Origin: Nocardioides flavus (ex Wang et al. 2016)
GTDB lineage: Bacteria; Actinomycetota; Actinomycetes; Propionibacteriales; Nocardioidaceae
Direction: 5' to 3'
Assembly: GCF_014653115.1 (NCBI RefSeq)
Contig: NZ_BNAD01000003.1
Location: forward strand, 1 to 64,000
Length of the DNA stretch: 64,000 nt
Shown: positions 1 through 9,090 of the stretch, piece after piece
Layout of the letters: each line of letters starts with the position of its first letter
Position numbering within the stretch: position 1 is the stretch's first letter
Made by a program: the position numbers and the translations under genes
Notes under the pieces: model-generated
The model's database searches: none
What the model was told of the DNA's origin: nothing
The model's input: the letters and a program-made list of their open reading frames with translations, nothing else

Positions 1-292
1 GGGGAGCGGTCATCGTGATGGTCCTCGAGGATTCGGTAGAAGGTTGACTCGAAGGATCACGCGGTGGCCGCGCCTACGTCCGACGTACACGCCGGTGACG
101 ATCTCGGCGACCGCGCTACACCACTATCGGGGACTCAACTCCTCCGACGTAGGCCCCGAGCCATGTCCGGCGCCCTCCAGGGCCGCATCTTCAGCGAACC
201 TTCACACGACGGCCGACGTCACCTTCACCCTGCGGCGCCACTGTGGAACTGGACCCACAGAACCCGCGGTCCAACCAGGAGTGGAGGACACC

Positions 293-538
293 ATGACTAC
301 CCGTTGGAGCACCAACATCACCCCCGCCGAACGAGCGGCTCGCATCCTTATCGGTGGCCTCGGCGCCGTGGCCGGCATCGTCTTGTTGGCCGGAGCCACC
401 TCAACCCTGGCCGTAGTGCTCGAGCTCCTGCTCGTGGTGGCCGGTCTGGACCTGGTCGTCACCGGGGCGCTCGGGCACTGCCCGCTCTACGCCAAGCTGG
501 GTCACGTGCCCGCCTCCTTGAAGGGAAGCGCCTCATGA
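293..538 (+). CDS. DUF2892 (YgaP-like) inner membrane protein
   Basis: A predicted 81-residue protein. It has an N-terminal amphipathic stretch (residues 1-20, including NITPAERAARILIGG) followed by two closely spaced hydrophobic helices (about 22-42 and 43-60), and it ends in a short hydrophilic tail containing GHCPLYAKLG. This is the layout of the DUF2892 family, small membrane proteins often found beside rhodanese, metal-resistance or sulfur genes; their biochemical role is not established. I chose the ATG at 293 because a GGAGG ribosome-binding site lies just upstream, whereas the longer upstream reading has no membrane-protein character. The stop overlaps the next start (ATGA), so it is the first gene of a five-gene operon with the ABC transporter. 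Confidence 0.8.
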   Translation: MTTRWSTNITPAERAARILIGGLGAVAGIVLLAGATSTLAVVLELLLVVAGLDLVVTGALGHCPLYAKLGHVPASLKGSAS

Positions 539-855
539 GCACCCCGAACGGCATGGGACACGACCACGGCCGCAGCCCGAAGGACTGGATCTACCCGACC
601 GAGACCATGCCCCCGACACAGACCCACGATGCCGGCCACGGGCAGGACACCGAGAAGGCCGGTCACGGCGGGCACGGTGGCCACGGGCTGATGATGATGA
701 TCTGCTGCATCCCGATGCTGGTCATCGCCGGGCTCCTGGTCGCCACGGGTGTGGCCGGGTCCGGGATCATCGTCACCGCTCTGCTGTGCACCGCCATGAT
801 GGCCGCGATGATGTTCGCGATGCCGGGCGGACACGGCGGTCACGGACAGAAGTAG
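535..855 (+). CDS. Small histidine-rich membrane protein
   Basis: A predicted 106-residue protein. The N-terminal half is rich in His and Gly (MGHDHGRS, then GHGGHGGHGL). Two hydrophobic segments follow, both Met- and Cys-rich (MMMICCIPML and LLCTAMMAAMMFAM), and it closes with another GGHGGHG tail. Clusters of His, Met and Cys at both ends and inside the membrane suggest binding or passage of a soft metal such as copper or silver; this is inferred from composition only. It is not a family I can name. The start ATG at 535 overlaps the previous stop by 4 bp, and the permease gene begins 45 bp downstream. Confidence 0.75.
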   Translation: MSTPNGMGHDHGRSPKDWIYPTETMPPTQTHDAGHGQDTEKAGHGGHGGHGLMMMICCIPMLVIAGLLVATGVAGSGIIVTALLCTAMMAAMMFAMPGGHGGHGQK

Positions 856-899
856 GGCATAGCGCCGAGCCTGTGCTCGGTCGAGGGATGTGAGCCGAC

Positions 900-2021
900 A
901 TGAGCGGCCGCAGCAAGGCATCGGTCCCGGTGACACGCCGCCTGCTCTCCGCACATCCTGTGCGCACCGCGGCCGGCGCCGCCGGGATCGGCCTCGCCCT
1001 GATGCTGATGCTGCTGCTGGCCGGGCTCTGGGTGGGCGTTCAGGACCGCGTCACGACGTACGACGACCACCTCGGCGCGGACCTGGTGGTGGTCCCGGCC
1101 GGCACCCGCAACCTGTTCGCCGACCCCGGGGTCCTGCCAGCGCCCGCCATCGACGAGATCGCAGGGACACCAGGGGTCACGGCTGCCGCGCCGCTTCGCA
1201 CGATGTACCAGATCCTCGAGCTACCGCACGGGAAGGCCGCCGTCGCCGCGGTGGCCTACGACCCCGCCACCGACCTCGGTGGCCCGTGGGCCTTCACCGA
1301 AGGCAGGGCACCGGCGTCCGCCGACGAGGTCGCGGTCGACTCGCTGTGGGCCGACCAGCACGGCTTTGCGATCGGAGACCGGCTCCCGATCCTGGGCCAC
1401 CCGATGCGGGTGGTCGGCCTGACCGACGACACGGCCCTGTTCATGACCCCGTTGCTGTTCACCACCACCTCGGGGATGGACCAGATGCTCCGGGCCACGG
1501 GCACCACCGGCGCCGTGCTGGTCACCACGTCAGATCCCGCGGGCGTCAGTCAGCGGCTGCGCGATGCCGGATTCACCGTCCGCACGCCGGCTCAGCTGCG
1601 CGCGGCGTCGCTGCAGCTGGCCACCGACATCTACGGCTCGCCGGTGCGCCTCATGGTCGGGGTGGCCTTCGCGGCCGGCACGCTGATCGTCGCGCTGGTG
1701 GCCTACACGCGTGTCACCGAGCAGCAGCGCGACCTCGGTGTCCTCAAGGCCCTGGGTGCCACCCCGCGACGTTTGCGGCGGATCGCTATTGCCGAGACGG
1801 CGGCCCTGACCCTGCTCGGCACCCTCGCCGCCGTCGTGCTGCTGGTCATCACGCGAGAGCTCCTCGCATGGTGGCGGCCCGCGTTCCCGGTCCTGCTGAC
1901 CCCGGGCACGATCGTGCAGACCGCTGCCGCGGCTGCGGCGATGGCGCTCCTGGCGGCGTGGCTGCCGGCACGCCGACTCAACCGGCTCGATGCCGCCACT
2001 GCGTTCCGGAGCGGACGATGA
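900..2021 (+). CDS. MacB/FtsX-type ABC transporter permease
   Basis: A predicted 373-residue permease. It has an N-terminal transmembrane helix (about 22-45), a long extracytoplasmic domain (about 50-245), and three C-terminal helices separated by the QQRDLGVLKALGATPRRL loop, which is the coupling loop of FtsX-like permeases. This is the MacB/LolC architecture: such proteins do not pump through a pore but transmit ATPase movement to the periplasmic or surface side. It is the first of two paralogous permeases in the operon and overlaps the second by an ATGA. No HlyD-type adaptor is present nearby. The substrate cannot be read from the sequence; the metal-binding neighbours suggest metal stress. 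Confidence 0.88.
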   Translation: MSGRSKASVPVTRRLLSAHPVRTAAGAAGIGLALMLMLLLAGLWVGVQDRVTTYDDHLGADLVVVPAGTRNLFADPGVLPAPAIDEIAGTPGVTAAAPLRTMYQILELPHGKAAVAAVAYDPATDLGGPWAFTEGRAPASADEVAVDSLWADQHGFAIGDRLPILGHPMRVVGLTDDTALFMTPLLFTTTSGMDQMLRATGTTGAVLVTTSDPAGVSQRLRDAGFTVRTPAQLRAASLQLATDIYGSPVRLMVGVAFAAGTLIVALVAYTRVTEQQRDLGVLKALGATPRRLRRIAIAETAALTLLGTLAAVVLLVITRELLAWWRPAFPVLLTPGTIVQTAAAAAAMALLAAWLPARRLNRLDAATAFRSGR

Positions 2022-3190
2022 TCACCGCCACGCCGTCGACGGCGCCGAGGTCCGGCTTCGGGCTGGGAACAGCCGTGTCGCCCATCGTGCCCGTGGGACG
2101 GCGCTTCCTGTTCGCCGACCGGCGCCGCGCCTCGCTGACCGTGCTCGGCGTGGCCGCGTCCCTGATGCTCGTCCTCATCCTGGACGGCATCTTCGCCGGC
2201 GCCGTCGACCGGGTCACCTACTACATCCGCACCTCGCCGGCCGACGTGTTCGTCTCCCAGGCAGGGGTCCGCACCATGCACATGTCCGCCTCCACGCTGC
2301 CCGCCGACACCCCGGCCCGGGTTGAGCAGGTGCCAGGTGTCACCTGGGCCGCGCCGATCGCGTTCGCCTCCGGGTCAGTGGCGGGACCACGCGGCCGACA
2401 GCTGTCCTACCTGTTCGGCTACGACACCAGCACCGGCCGGGGCGGGCCGACCCGCCTGGTGGCCGGGCGCGCGCCGGGCGTCGGCGAAGCGGTCCTCGAC
2501 GAGCAGGCCGCGGACCGGCTCGGCATCGGTGTGGGCGACCGCTTCATGGTCATGGGCATGCCGGTCCGCGCCGCCGGCTTCTCCACCGGCGGCAGCAGCA
2601 TCACCAACACCACCATCTTCGTCGACCTCACTGAGTTCGCCCGGATCCACGACGACCGGGTCTCGTACGTGCTGGCCGGCCTCGATGACGGGGCCGATCC
2701 CGAGACGGTCGCCGACGCGATCCAGGCCGAGGCTGCCGGGGTGGAGGCACAGACGACAGAGGAGTTCGCCGACTCCGAAGCACGCGTCGTGACCGACATG
2801 AGCGCGGACCTGCTCCGGCTGATGTCGACCATCGGACTGGTCATCGCACTGGCCGTCATCGCGCTGGGCCTGATGACGGCCACCTTGACCAGGCTGCGTG
2901 ACTTCGCGGTCCTCAAGGCCCTCGGGGCCCGCACCCCTCGCCTTGCCGGGGCAGTAGCCATGCAGGTGCTGCTGACCGTCGTTCTCGCCACCACCGTCGC
3001 CACCACCGCCGTGCTGGCGCTCGCGTGGCTGCTGCCGCTGGCCGCACCGGCCGTCCAGATCTCCATCACCGCCGCAGCCGTCCTCCAGACCGCCACCACC
3101 GCCCTGCTCGTCGGCATGCTCGCCGCGCTGTGGCCCCTTCGCCGCATCGCCAGCCTCGACGCCGCAACCGGCTTCCGGGAGACACGATGA
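2018..3190 (+). CDS. MacB/FtsX-type ABC transporter permease (second paralogue)
   Basis: A predicted 390-residue paralogue of the preceding permease with the same topology: an N-terminal helix around residues 38-62, a large extracellular domain, then three C-terminal helices with the loop RLRDFAVLKALGARTPRL. The extracytoplasmic part contains Met-rich stretches (MHMSAS, FMVMGMP), compatible with a soft-metal role, but that is speculative. It overlaps both neighbours by ATGA junctions, so the two permeases and the ATPase are translationally coupled and probably form one heterodimeric transporter with the ATPase encoded next. Confidence 0.88.
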   Translation: MITATPSTAPRSGFGLGTAVSPIVPVGRRFLFADRRRASLTVLGVAASLMLVLILDGIFAGAVDRVTYYIRTSPADVFVSQAGVRTMHMSASTLPADTPARVEQVPGVTWAAPIAFASGSVAGPRGRQLSYLFGYDTSTGRGGPTRLVAGRAPGVGEAVLDEQAADRLGIGVGDRFMVMGMPVRAAGFSTGGSSITNTTIFVDLTEFARIHDDRVSYVLAGLDDGADPETVADAIQAEAAGVEAQTTEEFADSEARVVTDMSADLLRLMSTIGLVIALAVIALGLMTATLTRLRDFAVLKALGARTPRLAGAVAMQVLLTVVLATTVATTAVLALAWLLPLAAPAVQISITAAAVLQTATTALLVGMLAALWPLRRIASLDAATGFRETR

Positions 3191-4128
3191 CCACCAACAC
3201 CCACAGCAGTGCCGTTCCGGTTCCTGCCCCGGCTGCCCCCTCCCCCGACGACCCCAACGGCAATCGGAACGGAGCACCCGCAGTGCGTGTCTTGACCGTC
3301 CGAGGACTCACGAAGACCTACGGCACCGGTGACACCGCCGTCGACGCCGTCCGCGCGGTCGACCTCGACGTGGCCGCCGGTGAAGTCCTTCTCGTGATGG
3401 GCCCGTCCGGCTCGGGCAAGACCACCCTGCTCCTGATGCTCGGCGCACTGCTGCGACCCACAGCCGGATCCATCACGGTCACGGGCCGTGAAGGACGCGA
3501 CGTCGACATCGCGAAAGCGCCCGAGAAGCAGCTCCCCGCCCTGCGATCTCGCACCTTCGGGTTCATCTTCCAGGACTACGCGCTCCTGGACGCCCTCACC
3601 GCCACCGAGAACATCGCCGTCGCCGCCAACCTGGCCGGCACCACGGGTCCCCACGCACATCAGCGCGCCACCGAGCTGCTCAACCGGGTGGGTCTGGGCC
3701 ACCGCGTCGCCGCGCGACCCTCGCAGATGTCCGGCGGCGAGCAACAGCGGGTCGCCGTGGCGCGTGCCCTCGCCAACGACCCACCCGTCCTGCTCGCCGA
3801 CGAACCCACCGCCAACCTCGACGCCTCTCGCGGCCGAGACCTCGCCCGCCTGTTGCGCCATCTCGCCGACGAGGACCGCCGTTCGATCATTATCGTGAGC
3901 CACGACGACCGGCTCCGCGAGATCGCCGACCGTGTCCTCTGGCTCGAAGACGGGCGGTTCCGTCAGGTCGCAGCCCTCGCCATCGACCCGGTGTGCCGCA
4001 TGCAGGTCGAACCGTCCGGGCCACACGCCAGCTGGCGCGGCGACGACTGGTGGTTCTGCTCCGATGCGTGCCGCCACGAGTTCCTGACCCAGCCCGAACG
4101 GTTCGCCGGAGTTCCGCCGCCCGGGTGA
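3187..4128 (+). CDS. ABC transporter ATPase with C-terminal YHS domain
   Basis: A predicted 313-residue protein. Residues 33-260 are a MacB/LolD-type ATPase: Walker [10 protein letters not shown] at 72-80, Q-loop FQD near 128-130, signature SGGEQ at 182-186, Walker B LLADEP at 202-207 and switch His at 239. After the ATPase it carries a YHS-type domain (about 265-305) with DPVCRM at 267-272 and [10 protein letters not shown] at 290-299. YHS domains bind heavy metals and are found in copper ATPases and mercury/copper proteins. The fusion makes it likely that transport is gated by, or directed at, a metal, which is inferred. The gene overlaps the second permease by ATGA and is the last gene of the operon. 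Confidence 0.9.
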   Translation: MTTNTHSSAVPVPAPAAPSPDDPNGNRNGAPAVRVLTVRGLTKTYGTGDTAVDAVRAVDLDVAAGEVLLVMGPSGSGKTTLLLMLGALLRPTAGSITVTGREGRDVDIAKAPEKQLPALRSRTFGFIFQDYALLDALTATENIAVAANLAGTTGPHAHQRATELLNRVGLGHRVAARPSQMSGGEQQRVAVARALANDPPVLLADEPTANLDASRGRDLARLLRHLADEDRRSIIIVSHDDRLREIADRVLWLEDGRFRQVAALAIDPVCRMQVEPSGPHASWRGDDWWFCSDACRHEFLTQPERFAGVPPPG

Positions 4129-4154
4129 TCCACGTTCAGGGGCTCGGGCTTCGC

Positions 4155-4718
4155 TCAACGTGAGCTGAGCTGTGCGCGGAACCGGAATGAATCGCGCCGA
4201 GTGTCGACCCCGCCACCGGGGAATCCTGCGGCACGCAGCCGCCCCGGCAACCTTTCCCTGTCCACGGGGGTGTACGTGTCCCCAAGGTGCACCAATGCAA
4301 ACAACGGCCCACCTCGGCTGTCCGACCCGGCGAACACGCCACCCGGCCGCAGGACACGGGCGGCCTCGGCGTACAGGCGATCCTGTGCGGCGGACGAGGG
4401 CAGGTGGTGCAGCATCGTGAAGCACACCACCGCGTCGAACGATCCGGCCCCGAACGGCAACGCCGTCGCGTCGCCGTGGTGCACCTCCACTCCGGGACTC
4501 CTCTGCGCGAGCGCCGCGGCGGCGCTCGCGTCGTACTCCACACAGGTCAACGACCCCACGCGTGGTAGCAGCCAATCCGTCGTCAGCCCGGGGCCGGGCC
4601 CCAGTTCCAGGACGGTCGCCGCCTCGAGCGCGACCCCTTCCAGCGCCCATGGCAGCACGTCGTCGACGTGGGCGCGCCAGATCCGGGACCGGCAGCAGAC
4701 GCGATGAGCGAGGTTCAC
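4155..4718 (-). CDS. Class I SAM-dependent methyltransferase
   Basis: A predicted 187-residue protein with a Rossmann methyltransferase core: motif I VLELGPGPGLTT, an acidic motif II VEYDAS, GDATALPF (motif for adenine binding), FDAVVCFTMLHHL (motif IV) and ARVLRPGGVFAG (post-motif). This is the UbiE/Methyltransf_11 type; the substrate is unknown. I placed the start at the GTG at 4718 because AAGGGG lies 8 nt upstream; a TTG eight codons earlier has no such site. It is convergent with the ABC operon and divergent from the beta-propeller gene, inside the accessory region. Confidence 0.85.
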   Translation of the reverse strand: MNLAHRVCCRSRIWRAHVDDVLPWALEGVALEAATVLELGPGPGLTTDWLLPRVGSLTCVEYDASAAAALAQRSPGVEVHHGDATALPFGAGSFDAVVCFTMLHHLPSSAAQDRLYAEAARVLRPGGVFAGSDSRGGPLFALVHLGDTYTPVDRERLPGRLRAAGFPGGGVDTRRDSFRFRAQLSSR

Positions 4719-4929
4719 CGTCGAGTCCCCTTCCGGATGCAAGGTGGCGTGCGGCCATCAGACCATGCCGGGACCGGTCCGGCTCGAAGGCGAGCCATGT
4801 GTCCGCCTGCGCGGGTGCTCCTTCATCGGTTCTTCACCGAAATCCATGGCATTCCCTCCGGGTTGGGCAACAAGGGTGTCGGCACGCCCCCTCCAGCAGG
4901 GGCCCCAGCACTCCGCCGAAAGGTTCACC

Positions 4930-6162
4930 ATGAGCACCACGCCAGGCACAGGCAGCGATACGTCGCATCACCAGCGGTCACATGACGAGCAAGAGCGGAG
5001 CCGGCGCATGCGCCGCGGTCTTCTTGCTGCTGGGTCCCTCGCCATCCTCGTCACCGCCGGCGCCCTGGTCCTGGTCAACCGTGACAACAACGACGGCTCA
5101 AACGCCGCCGGTCGCAGCGTGACGGCTGCCGCCTCCCACCGCGGCATGGTCGACGGCACCGTCTGGATCGCCAACGAGGGCGGCGGCTCCCTCACGGCGA
5201 TCGATGCCGCCACCAATCAGGTCACGACGACCGTGTCGGGGGTCGAGGGGCCGCACAACGTGCAGGTGTCCGCTGACAGCTCCTCGGTATGGACGGTCAG
5301 CGGACATGACGGCTACGCCGCCATGGTCACCGCCGACAGCCTGGACCTCCACGGGGTGGTCCGCACCGGGGCCGCCCCAGCCCACGTCGTGGTCTCCCCC
5401 AACGGCGCCACCGCCTACACCACCAACGGCGGCGACGACACCGTCACTGTCATCGACACGACGACCATGAAGCGCGTCGACACCATCAAGGTGGGACGAA
5501 GCCCCCACGGCCTGCGCCCCAGCCCGGACGGACGCTGGGTCGTCGTGGCGAACGTCGCCGACACCACGCTCAGCGTCATCGACACCCGGACCAACCGCTC
5601 AGTGGCCGATGTCGAAGTCGGAAAGGCGCCCGCGCAGGTCGCCTTCTCCCCCGACGGGCGATTCGTCTACGCCTCGCTCAACGGCGAGGACGCCGTCGCC
5701 AAGGTGGACATCGCCACACGCAAGCTCGTCGACACCGTCAAGGTCGGCGACGGCCCCATCCAGACCTACGTCAGCCCCGACAACCGCTACCTGCTGGCCG
5801 CGAACCAAGGCACCGAAGACGCACCGGGCACCACCGTCTCAGTCATCGACACCAAGACATTCACCGTCATCGAGACCGTCGAGACCGGGCAGGGAGCGCA
5901 CGGCATCGTCGTCGACCCCTCGAGCCGGCACGCCTACGTCACCAACATCTACGGAGACGACGTCGCCGTCCTAGATCTCAGAGAACTCAAGGTCGTGGCC
6001 CGAATCGCCGTCGGAGACAAGCCCAACGGCGTGAGCTTCTCCACCTTCGCGACGGACGATGGCCCCGACAGCGTCACGCTCGACCTCCCCGACACCGCCG
6101 GGATGACCGAGGACGACATGGAGGACGGGCACGACGACGAGCGCCACGACGGCGGCCACTGA
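4930..6162 (+). CDS. Membrane-anchored YVTN/YncE-like beta-propeller protein with His/Asp-rich tail
   Basis: A predicted 410-residue protein. The N-terminus is polar and Arg-rich (ERSRRMRRG) followed by one hydrophobic helix (about 30-52), so it is exported and probably anchored. The body consists of YVTN-type repeats (AYTTNGGDDTVTVID, RYLLAANQGTED and similar), as in YncE and surface-layer propellers. The C-terminus is unusual: MTEDDMEDGHDDERHDGG, a His/Asp/Glu tail that could bind metal ions. I chose the ATG at 4930 because the reading upstream lacks signal-peptide features. The role is unknown; the neighbouring YHS-ABC transporter suggests a surface metal-handling context. Confidence 0.82.
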   Translation: MSTTPGTGSDTSHHQRSHDEQERSRRMRRGLLAAGSLAILVTAGALVLVNRDNNDGSNAAGRSVTAAASHRGMVDGTVWIANEGGGSLTAIDAATNQVTTTVSGVEGPHNVQVSADSSSVWTVSGHDGYAAMVTADSLDLHGVVRTGAAPAHVVVSPNGATAYTTNGGDDTVTVIDTTTMKRVDTIKVGRSPHGLRPSPDGRWVVVANVADTTLSVIDTRTNRSVADVEVGKAPAQVAFSPDGRFVYASLNGEDAVAKVDIATRKLVDTVKVGDGPIQTYVSPDNRYLLAANQGTEDAPGTTVSVIDTKTFTVIETVETGQGAHGIVVDPSSRHAYVTNIYGDDVAVLDLRELKVVARIAVGDKPNGVSFSTFATDDGPDSVTLDLPDTAGMTEDDMEDGHDDERHDGGH

Positions 6163-6389
6163 CCATCAAGAGTGGCCCCGACCATTGCCCCACCCCCCCA
6201 CGGCGTTCGCAGACTCGACATATCGCGCCCACCGACAGGCGGCGCACTGGGTGTGGGTACGACGATCGTCGAGGCCAATGGTGCTGCGTCGCGACGCGAC
6301 GAGGCTCCGAAGAGCAGAATGCACATGGGACGGACTCAAGCGAAGACGCTGACCTCTGGCGAAACTGGCGGCTTCACTGGGATGCCTCT

Positions 6390-6406
6390 TACTATCTGGC
6401 ATAGTA
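6390..6406. promoter_or_regulatory. Short perfect dyad upstream of a GNAT gene
   Basis: TACTAT, a 5-nt spacer CTGGC, then ATAGTA form a perfect 6-bp inverted repeat in an AT-rich patch within otherwise GC-rich DNA. It ends 7 nt before the GNAT start at 6414, so it could be an operator or a -10 region of a near-leaderless transcript. Only the symmetry and position support this. Confidence 0.3.
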
Positions 6407-6413
6407 CTTACCC

Positions 6414-7193
6414 ATGCATGCTCGTCTGCCGGCTTACTCGTCCGAGTCCTACACGGTTCGCTGGATGACGTCCTCCGACCTGGGGTTCGTCGCCCAGGAG
6501 CATCTGCGGAACTTCCCCGACGGGTTCTTCGCCCGGCTTGGACTCCGGTTCCTGTGCGCCTACTACCGCTCGTTCCTCGGCAGCCCCCATGCGCGAGCCT
6601 TCGTCGTGACCGATAGCGGCGGACGGCCGCAGGGCTATCTCGTGGGCATGACCGCGCCGCCCCAGCACCGCGAACTGGTGCTGCGCGAACACCGGCTGCG
6701 CCTCGCCGCTCTGGGTGGCACGGCTCTCGTGCTGCATCCGACACTCCTGCTCGAGTTCGCGCAGCGTCGGGCCCGCCGCTACTGGAAGAAGATGTGGGCG
6801 TCCGCCAAGGGTGCAACCGACCTCCTTCCTGACAAGAAGAGCGTGGCCCCGGGCAGCACGCAGCGCTCGGGGGTTCTGGCCCACGTCGCCGTAGGCAGCG
6901 CCCACCGCTGTCGGGGACTGGGCGATGCGCTGGTTCGACGGTTCCTCGAGGAGGCAATATCGGCTGATTGCGACCACGTACTCCTGGTCACGCAATCGGG
7001 CGGCCCCGCAGCGCGGTTCTACGAGCAGCGGCTCTGGACGCCAGTGAACGAGAAGGTGACCGTGGACGGGCACAAGTTGACGACATACAGCTACCCGACG
7101 ACGCTGCCCGAATGCGCCCCCAGCAGTCGCCTGGCGAACGCCGGGCGCGACCGCGACCGTGCCAGTCGTCCTGAAGGGGCATCCTCCGGATGA
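6414..7193 (+). CDS. GNAT family N-acetyltransferase
   Basis: A predicted 259-residue protein. The acetyl-CoA-binding motif A is recognisable at about 160-185 (LAHVAVGSAHRCRGLGDALV, the RxxGxG-like pyrophosphate loop), followed by VLLVTQSGGPAARFYE, the beta4/alpha4 and beta5 region of GNAT enzymes. An insert of about 60 residues, rich in basic residues (RRARRYWKKMW), separates the N-terminal strand from the core. The acceptor substrate is unknown. The stop overlaps the start of the M15 peptidase lipoprotein gene (ATGA), so the two are co-translated and the acetyltransferase may modify a cell-envelope component; that link is inferred. Confidence 0.8.
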   Translation: MHARLPAYSSESYTVRWMTSSDLGFVAQEHLRNFPDGFFARLGLRFLCAYYRSFLGSPHARAFVVTDSGGRPQGYLVGMTAPPQHRELVLREHRLRLAALGGTALVLHPTLLLEFAQRRARRYWKKMWASAKGATDLLPDKKSVAPGSTQRSGVLAHVAVGSAHRCRGLGDALVRRFLEEAISADCDHVLLVTQSGGPAARFYEQRLWTPVNEKVTVDGHKLTTYSYPTTLPECAPSSRLANAGRDRDRASRPEGASSG

Positions 7194-8008
7194 CCAGGAC
7201 CTTCAGGCTCACGGCCGCGACTAGCAGACTATGGACCGCGCGGTCACTAGGGTGCATGACCTTCGGCGTCCTGGCGTTGGCCGTGGTCACGCTCGGCGCC
7301 TGTAGCGCAGGCGAGGAGGCGAGCCAGCAGGGCCGGCCCAGGCCTGAGTCAGATGCCACAGCGTTGGGCCTCGGGGAAGGCCGCTCCTCTCAGTCTGACG
7401 CCGACACAGTCGTCACCAAGATTCCGCACAGTCAATGGCGGCGGATCGTCGCGGCTGGTATGTCTCGTCGCGGATGCCCACTGACTCGTCGCGACCTGAG
7501 GCGGGTGGAGGTGAACCATCACCGCTTCGATGGGACGGTGGGTCGAGGGACATTGGTGGTGCACCGGGACGTCGCAAGATCGGTTGCAGACATCTTCACC
7601 CGCCTGTACGAAGCAGAGTTCCCCATCAGAAAGATGCGGCCAGTCGAGTCCTACGGGGGTGATGCCAACGCCAGCCTTGCGGACGACAACACCTCCGCCT
7701 ACAACTGCCGGCGGGCGGACCAGATCAACGCACCCGCGATGAAATCGCCGCACGCGAATGGGCGCGCCATCGACATCAACCCACGGGAGAACCCGTGGAG
7801 GGACCTGCGGTGCAACTGTTGGTTCCCGACTGCCGAGACCGCACCGCGCGAACCGGGGCAGGGCGTCATCCTCAAGGGCGGCCTCGTATGGCGCCTCTTC
7901 ACCCGTCGGGGGTGGGTGTGGCAGAACATCGACGTCCCGGATTACATGCACTTTGACACCGGCTACCCCTCAGGCCCCTACCGCGAACCGGATGGGGTGA
8001 ACCGCTGA
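7190..8008 (+). CDS. M15-family peptidase (VanY/D-Ala-D-Ala carboxypeptidase-like) lipoprotein
   Basis: A predicted 272-residue lipoprotein. A hydrophobic signal segment ends in the lipobox LGAC with the lipidated Cys at 38. The C-terminal half matches the M15 peptidase fold: HANGRAIDI (HxxGxAxD, zinc ligands His188 and Asp195) and DYMHFD, with the third ligand His at 254. M15 enzymes cleave D-Ala-D-Ala or peptide cross-links in peptidoglycan or process peptides; here it would act outside the membrane. It is translationally coupled to the preceding GNAT. A sortase gene converges on it. Confidence 0.85.
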   Translation: MTRTFRLTAATSRLWTARSLGCMTFGVLALAVVTLGACSAGEEASQQGRPRPESDATALGLGEGRSSQSDADTVVTKIPHSQWRRIVAAGMSRRGCPLTRRDLRRVEVNHHRFDGTVGRGTLVVHRDVARSVADIFTRLYEAEFPIRKMRPVESYGGDANASLADDNTSAYNCRRADQINAPAMKSPHANGRAIDINPRENPWRDLRCNCWFPTAETAPREPGQGVILKGGLVWRLFTRRGWVWQNIDVPDYMHFDTGYPSGPYREPDGVNR

Positions 8009-8122
8009 CGCCTTGATGACCCGAGCAGCAGGCGAAAAAGTCATGCCTTCGACCTGTTCGAGAGTCGCCGGGCCCGAGAGCGCCGACCGCCGAGCCACTT
8101 CGCCCGGCGATGTGTGGCGCCG

Positions 8123-8686
8123 TCACACCTTCTTCGCGTTGACGATGATCCGCGTGCGGTAGACCCCGGTGGTGTTGTTGCGGTTTCCGCACGTGATGAG
8201 GACCAGGCGGGGCCTGCCCCTGTCAGAGAAGAGTCCACGGACTTCGGTGCGGGACAACTGCGTCACCCGCCGCACCCTGGTCACCTGGAACCCGACCTCT
8301 CCGACGTGCAGGCGGTCCCCAGGACGGAGCTGCCCCAAGCGGTCGAAGACCCCTGCTCCCCTGGACCATGTGTGCCCGGCCAGCACGGCGCTGCCAGGCT
8401 GCCCGGCGACGACTCCGCGCCGCCATCGGTAGACCGACCGTACGCTCGTGCCGACAGCCAGCTCGCCGGCACGGTTGGTGCCGACAGGGATGCTGCCAGC
8501 GTCGACGCCGATGGCTGGAATCACGAGGCGCCTGCCCGCCGAGGTCGTCACCCCTGAGGCTTCGAGGTCGGCGGCAACGACGCCGGACGCCGGTGCTGTG
8601 GGTGGCGCCGCCGGCGCCTGGGTCCCGGACGCGATCGTCAAGGCGACGACCAGCGTCGTAGCCACGGCCGCTGCCTCAGCGCGCAT
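8123..8686 (-). CDS. Class F-type sortase
   Basis: A predicted 187-residue secreted or membrane-anchored protein with one N-terminal hydrophobic segment (about 6-24) and a sortase domain. The catalytic residues are visible: His105 in VLAGHTW, Cys166 in LVLITCG and Arg177 in YRTRII. Its size, the single N-terminal anchor and the lack of a C-terminal anchor fit the actinobacterial class F group; the subclass is my inference. Sortases transpeptidate surface proteins at LPXTG-like motifs. I see no substrate with a sorting signal in this window. Confidence 0.87.
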   Translation of the reverse strand: MRAEAAAVATTLVVALTIASGTQAPAAPPTAPASGVVAADLEASGVTTSAGRRLVIPAIGVDAGSIPVGTNRAGELAVGTSVRSVYRWRRGVVAGQPGSAVLAGHTWSRGAGVFDRLGQLRPGDRLHVGEVGFQVTRVRRVTQLSRTEVRGLFSDRGRPRLVLITCGNRNNTTGVYRTRIIVNAKKV

Positions 8687-8897
8687 GATGTCCCCCTAGT
8701 GGTCGACTGTGCTGGCCGCCTGAGCGTACGTCCAGTGTCGCCAACGTCATTCGGCTTGATGGATTCCTCGGAGAACTCGTAGGCAAGGCTTCTGTGGTGC
8801 GGATGTGCATTCATCGCGCTCGAGAGCAAGCCGTGACCGCACGACGACGCCCTTCCCGGATGCAGCCAGAGGGTTCTGTCACCGGGTGGGAACCCGG

Positions 8898-9090
8898 TCA
8901 CGCTGTCCTGCTGGCGGTCAGTGCTGCGAGCGCCGTCGTCAGTGGGACGGCCGCGATCAGCCCCAGGGTCGCGACGACCGTGCGAACGATCTCCTGCGCG
9001 ATGATCTGATCGGTGACCACTCCGCCGAACGAGTCGCTGTTGGCCACGATGAGGATCAGTAGCGGTAGCGCCGAAGGGACTGCTGCACGG
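8898..9090 (-). pseudogene. C-terminal fragment of a YibE/F family membrane protein
   Basis: The minus strand encodes, up to a stop at 8898-8900, LPLLILIVANSDSFGGVV and then IIAQEIVRTVVATLGLIAAV and PLTTALAAL. This is the characteristic C-terminal end of YibE/F family membrane proteins. Nothing of the rest of the protein (usually about 350 residues or more) is present: upstream the reading runs straight into an IS3-type transposase fragment. It is a remnant, most likely cut by that insertion and later deletion. Confidence 0.65.
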
